The notes under the pieces are model-generated. The model had not been told where the DNA came from. It ran no database searches and was given only the letters and a program-made list of their open reading frames with translations. Below, piece after piece: positions 1 through 4,340 of a stretch of 5,860 bases of DNA. Made by a program: the position numbers and the translations under genes. The number at the start of each line of letters is the position of its first letter. Position 1 is the stretch's first letter. This DNA comes from Archaeoglobaceae archaeon (GTDB taxonomy: Archaea > Halobacteriota > Archaeoglobi > Archaeoglobales > JdFR-42), in the NCBI GenBank assembly GCA_015523685.1, contig WAJW01000162.1, positions 1 to 5,860 of the forward strand, in the 5' to 3' direction.

Positions 1-663
1 TACGAGAACAACACCCTTTTCGGTTCTCCTCACATCATGTAACCTGAATAAAGGGAATTGACTTCTGAAGCCTTCTCCATCCACAACTGTGGGAGAACTC
101 CCTCCTCCGATTACCATGTTCCCTACATAACATCTGATCTCATCCACAAGACCATTGCAGAGAAGTGAGTAATTGATCTCGCCTCCTCCTTCCACAAGAA
201 GTCTTTCTATCCCACTTTTCCGCAACCTCTCCATGAGGTCCCTCAAATCAACCCTGTTTTTTCCCGTCTGTATGATTTTCAGGGAAGGGTATCGTTCCTT
301 CAGCACTCTAATTCTTTCCTCATCTGCACTTTCGCTTACCGCCAGTATTCTTTTCCCCTCCCCCTCATTGAGCAGTTTTGAATCGGGAGGAATTCTGCAT
401 CTGCTGTCAACAACGATCCTGACAGGATTTTCATGGAGCCCCATAATTTTCCTCAGGTATCTCAACGACTCACTTTTGACGGTAAGAGATGGATCATCGG
501 AGAGTACGGTTCCTATCCCCACCATAATACCATCAGAAAAAGCTCTGAGCCTGTCAACTCTCCTCAGATCATCATCATCAGAAATCCTGATCTGCTTTCG
601 TTCCACATTTGAGATCTTTCCATCAATGCTTCCAGCAATGTTGATTATAACATACGGCCTCAT
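1..663 (-). CDS. arfC: 2,5-diamino-6-ribosylamino-4(3H)-pyrimidinone 5'-phosphate reductase, 3' end cut by window edge
   Basis: This enzyme uses NAD(P)H to reduce the ribosyl side chain of the diaminopyrimidinone phosphate to ribityl, an early step of archaeal riboflavin synthesis (RibD C-terminal/DHFR-like fold, cytosolic). I translated 221 codons from the ATG at 663 with no stop before the left edge. Family blocks seen are the start INIAGSIDGKIS (8-19), DGIMVGIGTVLSDDPSLTV (44-62), NPVRIVVDSR (79-88), LLVEGGGEIN (155-164), GLVDEIRCYVG (171-181) and VVDGEGF (193-199). From memory of the Methanocaldococcus homologue (about 224 residues), only a handful of C-terminal residues and the stop are missing. 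The ATG sits inside the stop of the upstream gene (ATGA, 660-663), so the two are cotranscribed and probably translationally coupled. There is no bacterial-type deaminase domain in front, as expected for the archaeal enzyme. The family call is firm. Confidence 0.93.
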   Translation of the reverse strand, partial: MRPYVIINIAGSIDGKISNVERKQIRISDDDDLRRVDRLRAFSDGIMVGIGTVLSDDPSLTVKSESLRYLRKIMGLHENPVRIVVDSRCRIPPDSKLLNEGEGKRILAVSESADEERIRVLKERYPSLKIIQTGKNRVDLRDLMERLRKSGIERLLVEGGGEINYSLLCNGLVDEIRCYVGNMVIGGGSSPTVVDGEGFRSQFPLFRLHDVRRTEKGVVLV

Positions 664-1364
664 AACACTTCAAGCTCTTTTTCAAGCTGTTCTCTAACCT
701 CTCTGACCTTTTCTGAATCCCTTCCTGAAATTCTTAGGATGACCCTCCATCCGCCATCATCATTCTTCCCGGGATAGGAGCCTATTGAAATTTCAGGGTA
801 TTCTTTAACGAATTTTTCGAGAAGGGTTGTTATTTCCGCCTCTCTCCTTCTGGTCTCTATCACCTCAACTGCATACTCCTCCCTGCCAAATCTCTCCACA
901 ACCTTTCCAAATACATTTTTCATTTCATCGGGAACTCCGGGGAGCACAACAACATTTTCCACGATAAATCCCGGTGCCATACCCACTTCATTTTCGATGA
1001 CTTCAGCACCCTCGGGCAGGATGATTACCTTCTTTATCACTCTGTCTTCAACCCGGTACCTTTTTTTCACCATCTCTTCAGCCACACGATTTTCAACAAG
1101 ATTTCTCCCCAGGGCTTTAGCCACAGCCTCTCTTGTGATGTCATCCGGAGTTGTTCCGAGACCACCCGTAACAATCACCCAGTCAGATACTTCACGTACC
1201 CTGTTCAACTCCTCTACAATTTCATCTGATCTGTCTCCGACAATAACAATTCTCCTCACATTATGTCCATTTTCTGTAAGAAGTCTTGCCATCCACGCAG
1301 AATTTGTATCGACGGTGTAGCCTTTGAGAAGTTCATCACCGATGGCAATTATAGCGAAATCCAT
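660..1364 (-). CDS. CinA/MoaB-like molybdopterin-binding-fold protein (COG1058 family)
   Basis: This 234-residue protein is the archaeal stand-alone form of the N-terminal COG1058 domain of bacterial CinA. It shows GDELL (9-13) followed by GYTVDTN (15-21), the signature TGGLGTTPDD (66-75), APGF (130-133) and LPGVPDEM (141-148), then a small C-terminal alpha/beta part with IGSYP (194-198). The bacterial C-terminal NMN-deamidase domain is absent. The fold is shared with MoaB/MogA. Bacterial COG1058 domains have been described as ADP-ribose pyrophosphatases, so cleavage of a nucleotide cofactor is more likely than molybdopterin synthesis, but the archaeal substrate is not shown by the sequence. 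No Shine-Dalgarno motif precedes the ATG at 1364. A TATA-like box about 28 bases upstream suggests an almost leaderless mRNA. The gene ends in TGA and overlaps arfC by four bases. Family confident, function open. Confidence 0.9.
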   Translation of the reverse strand: MDFAIIAIGDELLKGYTVDTNSAWMARLLTENGHNVRRIVIVGDRSDEIVEELNRVREVSDWVIVTGGLGTTPDDITREAVAKALGRNLVENRVAEEMVKKRYRVEDRVIKKVIILPEGAEVIENEVGMAPGFIVENVVVLPGVPDEMKNVFGKVVERFGREEYAVEVIETRRREAEITTLLEKFVKEYPEISIGSYPGKNDDGGWRVILRISGRDSEKVREVREQLEKELEVL

Positions 1365-1388
1365 ATTTCAGAGTTTAAAATCAACCGC

Positions 1389-1395
1389 TATATAA
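1389..1395 (-). promoter_or_regulatory. TATA box of the CinA-like/arfC operon
   Basis: Read on the minus strand this is TTATATA inside GATTATATAGC. Its centre at 1392 is 28 bases before the A of the start codon at 1364, the normal distance from an archaeal TATA box to the transcription start. Transcription would therefore begin within a few bases of the ATG, which agrees with the lack of a Shine-Dalgarno site. It lies in the 72-base gap after the CMD gene, so the operon has its own promoter. Confidence 0.6.
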
Positions 1396-1414
1396 TCTTT
1401 CCATATACCATCGC

Positions 1415-1421
1415 AAAAAAA
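1415..1421 (-). terminator. T-run terminator after the CMD gene
   Basis: The minus strand has CTTTTTTTG starting 15 bases after the CMD stop codon. A run of seven T without a strong hairpin is the usual archaeal intrinsic terminator. It sits between the CMD gene and the TATA box of the next operon, so the two units are probably transcribed separately. Confidence 0.5.
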
Positions 1422-1436
1422 GAATTGAAGGGGTTA

Positions 1437-1919
1437 TCAGTGTATTCCATGGTCGAATTTTGGTTCAGGAAGGTACTCCCAGTCTTCGCCAGCCTGATAT
1501 TTCTGAGCAATTTCAACAGCCTTTACCGCATATTCGAAAGCGTATGGGATTCCTTTACCATTTGCGACGAATCCCGCGGCGATGACACCTACAGCAGATG
1601 CTTCAAAAACTTCTTCAACAGTTGCACCGGCCTTCATGGCAGGCACAACATGTATGAGGCATCTTGGTGACATGGTCGCAACGCCTATCGCGGTAAATAT
1701 CAGCTCTTTGGTTTTCTTGGAGAGAGCCCCATCCTTCTAGAGGCTGTTGTAGAAATCCGCAAATGTTTTACCTGCTTCAGGATTCAGCTGGTTAATAACC
1801 CTGAACATCCTCGGAACGAATCCCATCAGATCCTCCATGTACTGGTTTGCTTCTTCCGGAGTCAAATCCTTATTTTCGGACATTTCTTTTTCCTCCTTCT
1901 TTTTTCTCCCGAATATCAT
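1437..1919 (-). CDS. Carboxymuconolactone decarboxylase/AhpD-like protein with an in-frame TAG at codon 61
   Basis: Read through, the frame gives 160 residues plus a tandem TGA TAA stop. The N-terminal part is a charged start (MIFGRKKKEEKE), then GFVPRMFRVINQ and FADFYNSL as in CMD proteins. Codon 61 is TAG. The frame then continues without shift into KDGALSKKTKELI (62-74), the best conserved CMD stretch, then SPRCLIHVV (84-92), KAGATVEEVF (96-105) and GKGIPYAFEYAVKAV. C87 and H90 could be active-site residues, but the AhpD CxxC pair is absent (Ser at 84), so peroxidase-type disulfide chemistry is not supported. CMD proteins are all-helical and usually oligomeric; the substrate is unknown here. 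I chose ATG 1919 because GGAGGG lies six bases upstream; an upstream in-frame ATG (1991) would lie before the predicted transcription start, and ATG 1883 is a weaker alternative. If TAG terminates, the products are a 60-residue fragment and an untranslated remainder. It may be a recent pseudogene, a sequencing error or a pyrrolysine protein. Confidence 0.8.
1737..1739 (-). other. In-frame amber codon (TAG), possible pyrrolysine site
   Basis: On the minus strand the codons read AAC AGC CTC TAG AAG GAT GGG GCT. The TAG falls between FYNSL and KDGALSKKTKE, where CMD proteins normally carry one ordinary, usually bulky residue. Exactly one codon occupies the gap, so the TAG takes a residue's place and is not an insertion. 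The next in-frame ATG is 22 codons later (1673), has no Shine-Dalgarno site, and no GTG or TTG lies between, so reinitiation is unlikely. Pyrrolysine is the known archaeal meaning of UAG inside genes; whether this genome has pylT, pylS and pylBCD cannot be seen. Confidence 0.55.
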
Positions 1920-1924
1920 ACGAT

Positions 1925-1940
1925 ACCCTCCATAAAGGGT
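1925..1940 (-). promoter_or_regulatory. CMD gene leader: Shine-Dalgarno site inside a small inverted repeat
   Basis: The minus strand reads ACCCT TTATGG AGGGT: a perfect 5-base inverted repeat with a 6-base loop. The Shine-Dalgarno motif GGAGGG (1931-1926) is six bases before the ATG at 1919, and four of its bases lie in the right arm. The Shine-Dalgarno site fixes the start. The repeat might hide the ribosome site or be an operator at the transcription start; a 5-bp stem is weak at high temperature. Confidence 0.5.
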
Positions 1941-1963
1941 CAGAATCTCATATGAAAAAACGC

Positions 1964-1971
1964 TATAAAAA
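1964..1971 (-). promoter_or_regulatory. TATA box of the CMD gene
   Basis: The minus strand carries TTTTTATA within GTTTTTATAGCG. Transcription would start about 26 bases on, near 1941, leaving a leader of roughly 20 bases that contains GGAGGG just before the ATG at 1919. This supports the shorter start over the in-frame ATG at 1991. Confidence 0.55.
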
Positions 1972-2050
1972 CTTAACGTGCAATTTAACATTATAAATAC
2001 ATATATAACAGCGTAAATTCCAGATATTATATTCCCGGATCGTCAGATGA

Positions 2051-2068
2051 ACCATCCTCTTTAATGGT
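2051..2068. repeat. Short inverted repeat in the divergent CMD/fixC intergenic region
   Basis: ACCAT and ATGGT flank an eight-base spacer. The arms extend to TGAACCAT and ATGGTCA with one unpaired base. It lies upstream of the fixC promoter-like element and could be an operator half-site pair, but an arm this short can arise by chance. Confidence 0.25.
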
Positions 2069-2075
2069 CACCTCC

Positions 2076-2100
2076 TTCGAATTTTTCGAAAATTAAATTA
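2076..2100 (+). promoter_or_regulatory. fixCX promoter-like element with repeated TTCGAA
   Basis: TTCGAA occurs at 2076-2081 and again at 2085-2090, nine bases apart, the second inside the perfect palindrome TTTTCGAAAA (2083-2092). It runs straight into the A+T-rich AAATTAAATTA (2090-2100), the best TATA-box candidate, which would start transcription near 2122. A weak Shine-Dalgarno GGTG (2124-2127) lies seven bases before the fixC ATG. The repeated palindromes would cover the TFB-recognition position, a common place for archaeal repressors. The promoter is plausible; the operator is inferred. Confidence 0.4.
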
Positions 2101-2134
2101 ATCCACTAATCTTCTTTAACCCCGGTGCGGAACC

Positions 2135-3385
2135 ATGACTGATTTCGATGTCATCGTTATCGGGGGTGGACTTGCGGGACTGGGAACTGCATACAGGATA
2201 GCAGGCAATCTGGACGTGCTTGTGATAGAGAGGGGTAAAACTCCTGGATCAAAAAATGTAACAGGAGGAAGAATATACCTCAAATCACTCAGGAAATATG
2301 CTCCTGAGATCGCAGAAAACATGCCATACCAGAGAAAGATTGTCAAGGAGAGGTTCTCCTTTCTCACAGAAAATGAAGGGGTGACAGTGGAATACATGGG
2401 AGAGAGCAACAGTGCAACTGTGATCAGGGCTGAACTTGATTCATGGCTTGCAGAGAGAGTTGAGGAGAAAGGCGGGATTGTTGCTTCAGGAGTGAGAGTC
2501 GATGATGTACAGGTGGAGGAGGAAGCTGTCAGGATTGTTGCCGGGAATGACGAAATAACATCTGAAGTTGCGGTTATTTCAGATGGAGTTCAGTCACCCG
2601 CAGGAAAGAGGGCGGGGCTTCGAGAAGATTTTAAACCGGAGGAACTTGCAGTTGGAGTCAAAGAGGTAATAAGACTCGATGAGGATGAAATTAACACAAG
2701 ATTCGGACTCGGCTCAGGAGAGGGGCTTGCGAATCTATTTGCGGGATATCCAAGTGACTATCTACAGGGAGGGGGCTTTCTCTACACAAACAAGGAGAGT
2801 GTTTCCATCGGAGTTGTGGTTAATCTCAAGGCTCTGGCATTGAGTGATGTTGAGCTTGAACAACTCATTGAGAGATTCAAAAATCACCCCCTCATATCAT
2901 CAGTAATAGAGGGTGGGAGAAGCGAAGAGTACTCCGCCCATTTAATTCCAGAAGGAGGTTTTGATGCAATCCCGGGCCTTTACAGAGACAGAATCCTTCT
3001 GACAGGTGACTCAGCGGGTCTGTGCCTGAATACCGGCATAACTGTCCGTGGGATGGACTTTGCCCTGATCTCCGGAATAATCGCAGGGGATGTTATTCTG
3101 AAATGCATGGAAAGGAAAGATTTCTCTGCAAACTCACTATCCCTTTACGAGAATTTGCTGTCCGGGAGCGTGTTGAATGAGATGAGAAAATTCAGAAAGG
3201 CCAGATATTTTCTGGAAAACCGGAGATTGTATGAGAACTATCCCAGATGCTCCACGGAGATCATGAGAAAGATATTTGATGTTGATAGGGAACATCTCAT
3301 CACTGAAATTAGATCAGTGCTTGGAGAATATGGAGGCACCCTTTCAGCGATACTGGATCTTTTAAAGGGAGGTAGAGTGCTATGA
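2135..3385 (+). CDS. fixC: FixC-type flavoprotein, electron transfer flavoprotein-quinone oxidoreductase family
   Basis: This 416-residue FAD protein would accept electrons from an electron-transfer flavoprotein (FixAB/EtfAB) and pass them to quinone, together with FixX. The N-terminal Rossmann motif is GGGLAG (10-15) within VIVIGGGLAGLGTAY, with the ribose-binding acid at E32 in VLVIERG. GSKNVTGGRIY (38-48) is the FixC/geranylgeranyl-reductase block after it, and RILLTGDSAG with G291-D292 is the second FAD-binding motif, followed by LCLNTGITVRGMDFALISG. Length is near that of FixC proteins (about 430). I see no signal peptide or membrane helix; this family binds the membrane from the cytosolic face. 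The stop overlaps the fixX start (ATGA). No fixA or fixB lies in the window, so its ETF partner is elsewhere. The related geranylgeranyl reductases are an alternative family, but the fixX neighbour argues for FixC. Confidence 0.92.
   Translation: MTDFDVIVIGGGLAGLGTAYRIAGNLDVLVIERGKTPGSKNVTGGRIYLKSLRKYAPEIAENMPYQRKIVKERFSFLTENEGVTVEYMGESNSATVIRAELDSWLAERVEEKGGIVASGVRVDDVQVEEEAVRIVAGNDEITSEVAVISDGVQSPAGKRAGLREDFKPEELAVGVKEVIRLDEDEINTRFGLGSGEGLANLFAGYPSDYLQGGGFLYTNKESVSIGVVVNLKALALSDVELEQLIERFKNHPLISSVIEGGRSEEYSAHLIPEGGFDAIPGLYRDRILLTGDSAGLCLNTGITVRGMDFALISGIIAGDVILKCMERKDFSANSLSLYENLLSGSVLNEMRKFRKARYFLENRRLYENYPRCSTEIMRKIFDVDREHLITEIRSVLGEYGGTLSAILDLLKGGRVL
3367..3373 (+). promoter_or_regulatory. 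Shine-Dalgarno site of fixX inside the end of fixC
   Basis: GGGAGGT lies eight bases before the fixX ATG at 3382 and is a near-complete match to the archaeal 16S rRNA tail complement. It is stronger than the fixC site, so fixX may be translated at least as well as fixC. It fixes the start that overlaps the fixC stop. Confidence 0.7.
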
Positions 3386-3660
3386 GAATCGAGGATAAAC
3401 TTGCCCTGAACGTGTTTGAACTTGATAAAGAGGCACATATAACCGTCGATGAAGCCCGATGTGAGAAATGCAGGGATAAACCCTGTCTGAGATGCTGCCC
3501 TGCAGTCCTCTACAGGCTTGAAGATGGCAGAATTTTTTTCAATTACGAAGGGTGTCTTGAATGCGGAACCTGCCTGATAATCTGCCACAACTACGGTAAC
3601 GGAGGCGTGAACTGGAACTATCCCCGCGGGGGATTCGGGATTTATTACAGGTACGGTTGA
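3382..3660 (+). CDS. fixX: FixX ferredoxin-like protein
   Basis: This 92-residue iron-sulfur protein is the electron-transfer partner of FixC. In bacterial and animal ETF-QO its equivalent is the C-terminal domain of the single chain. Cysteines are C27, C30, C35, C38 and C39 (CxxCx4CxxCCP), then C58, C61, C64 and C68 (CxxCxxCxxxC). C39 in CCPAVLYRLEDG and C58/C61/C64 in YEGCLECGTC match the four cluster ligands of ETF-QO. C27, C30, C35 and C68 could hold a second [4Fe-4S] cluster in the interleaved ferredoxin pattern. The protein closes with the FixX ending YPRGGFGIYYRYG. The usual Pro after the last cysteine is His (C68-H69). It is translated from a strong GGGAGGT site and overlaps fixC by four bases. 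Confidence 0.93.
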   Translation: MRIEDKLALNVFELDKEAHITVDEARCEKCRDKPCLRCCPAVLYRLEDGRIFFNYEGCLECGTCLIICHNYGNGGVNWNYPRGGFGIYYRYG

Positions 3661-3687
3661 CCCCGATTTGCCTTCATTAGAGAAAAG

Positions 3688-3722
3688 TATTTAAAGTCAT
3701 CCTGTGACTCACGGGGAGAGGT
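3688..3722 (+). promoter_or_regulatory. Promoter and Shine-Dalgarno site of rpl10e
   Basis: TATTTAAA (3688-3695), preceded by the purine-rich GAGAAAAG as a TFB-recognition element, forms a good archaeal promoter. Transcription would start near 3718. GAGGT (3718-3722) is seven bases before the ATG at 3730. The ribosomal gene is therefore transcribed independently of fixCX, from the 69-base gap between them. Confidence 0.6.
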
Positions 3723-3729
3723 ATCTGTC

Positions 3730-4254
3730 ATGGCAAGAAAGCCCGGAAGAATGTACAGAAAGATTACAGGAAGAGCCTACACCCGGAGAGAGTACATGGG
3801 TGGTGTTCCAGGAATAAAAATCGCTCAGTTTGACATGGGCAACCTTTCGGAGGAATTTCCTGTCAGCCTCTCACTGACGGTCAAAGAAGCGTGCCAGATA
3901 AGACATACTGCCCTCGAGTCAGCAAGGGTTGCTTCGAACAAATATCTGATGAAGAGGGCAGGAAGATCAAACTACCACCTCAAAATCAGGATTTACCCGC
4001 ATCACGTCCTGAGGGAGAATAAACAGGCTACGGGTGCGGGAGCAGACAGGGTTTCTCAGGGAATGAGGAAAGCCTTCGGGAAGCCCGTAGGAACCGCAGC
4101 AAGGGTAAAACCGGGACAGAGGATTATTACCGTTGAAACAAAACCCCAGTTCTATAAATTTGCAAGAGAGGCTCTGAGGAGAGCGGGCTATAAACTGCCA
4201 TCTCCCGTCCAGATCGTGATTGACAGGGGAGAGGAACTTGTGAAGAACCTATAA
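3730..4254 (+). CDS. rpl10e: Large-subunit ribosomal protein L10e (uL16 family)
   Basis: This 174-residue basic protein is the archaeal/eukaryotic counterpart of bacterial L16. It binds 23S rRNA near the peptidyl-transferase centre and the tRNA elbow and helps organise the A and P sites. Recognised blocks are the start MARKPGRMYR with AYTRREYMGGVPG (16-28), QIRHTALESARVASNKYL (56-73), RIYPHHVLRENKQATGAGAD (87-106), SQGMRKAFGKPVG (109-121) and a C-terminal FAREALRRAGYKLP (144-157). Length is typical for the family. The conserved flexible loop near the peptidyl-transferase centre falls at about 100-115. It has its own TATA box and Shine-Dalgarno site and ends in TAA 14 bases before a T-run. Nothing unusual is seen. 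Confidence 0.97.
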   Translation: MARKPGRMYRKITGRAYTRREYMGGVPGIKIAQFDMGNLSEEFPVSLSLTVKEACQIRHTALESARVASNKYLMKRAGRSNYHLKIRIYPHHVLRENKQATGAGADRVSQGMRKAFGKPVGTAARVKPGQRIITVETKPQFYKFAREALRRAGYKLPSPVQIVIDRGEELVKNL

Positions 4255-4268
4255 CCATCTCATTAACA

Positions 4269-4275
4269 TTTTTTT
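4269..4275 (+). terminator. T-run terminator after rpl10e
   Basis: Seven T (ACATTTTTTTGATGG) start 15 bases after the rpl10e stop. No stable hairpin precedes it, as is common for archaeal intrinsic terminators. It separates rpl10e from the ligase gene, which probably has its own promoter in the remaining 60 bases. Confidence 0.5.
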
Positions 4276-4295
4276 GATGGATCAGGAATACCAGC

Positions 4296-4340
4296 ATGGA
4301 AAAATTTTTGAGAGACGAGCTATCAGATATATTCAGATGA
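4296..4340 (+). other. Possible 14-codon upstream ORF overlapping the ligase start
   Basis: ATG at 4296 opens a frame encoding MEKFLRDELSDIFR and ending in TGA (4338-4340), which overlaps the ligase ATG (4337-4339) as ATGA. A weak AGGA (4284-4287) lies eight bases upstream. The ligase ATG itself has no Shine-Dalgarno site, so translation could be coupled through this leader. In a region this short an ATG and an overlapping stop may be chance, so confidence is low. Confidence 0.25.

Noticed and set aside
173..697. Plus-strand open frame of 174 codons
   Set aside because: It is the antisense shadow of arfC, whose minus-strand translation matches the family from end to end; the plus-strand product is Ser/Leu-rich with no recognisable domain.
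1263..1670. Plus-strand open frame of 135 codons spanning the CinA-like/CMD gap
   Set aside because: It is antisense to two recognisable genes, crosses their promoter and terminator, and its product resembles no family.
1437..1673. The 78-codon frame after the TAG as an independent gene
   Set aside because: It begins in the middle of the CMD domain, lacks a Shine-Dalgarno site, and the 21 codons before it are in frame and family-like, so it is the continuation of the same gene.
1722..1737. Hairpin just after the TAG (GGGG-CTCT-CTCC) as a pyrrolysine insertion element
   Set aside because: The stem is four pairs with one G-U, too weak to support. Known archaeal pyrrolysine decoding also does not depend strictly on such an element.
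1737..1739. Selenocysteine recoding as the explanation of the in-frame stop
   Set aside because: The codon is TAG; selenocysteine uses TGA, and the aligned position is not a catalytic cysteine site in the family.
1920..1991. CMD start at the upstream in-frame ATG (1991)
   Set aside because: The extra 24 residues have no family similarity, and the predicted TATA box (1964-1971) lies inside that extension; GGAGGG is correctly placed for the ATG at 1919.
3238..3588. Minus-strand open frame of 116 codons across the fixC/fixX junction
   Set aside because: It is a shadow of two confidently assigned overlapping genes; no start signal or domain is seen.
4277..4336. In-frame N-terminal extension of the ligase from ATG 4277
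   Set aside because: It would directly follow the rpl10e T-run, adds a basic stretch not typical of archaeal ligases, and the start at 4337 gives the family's normal N-terminus.
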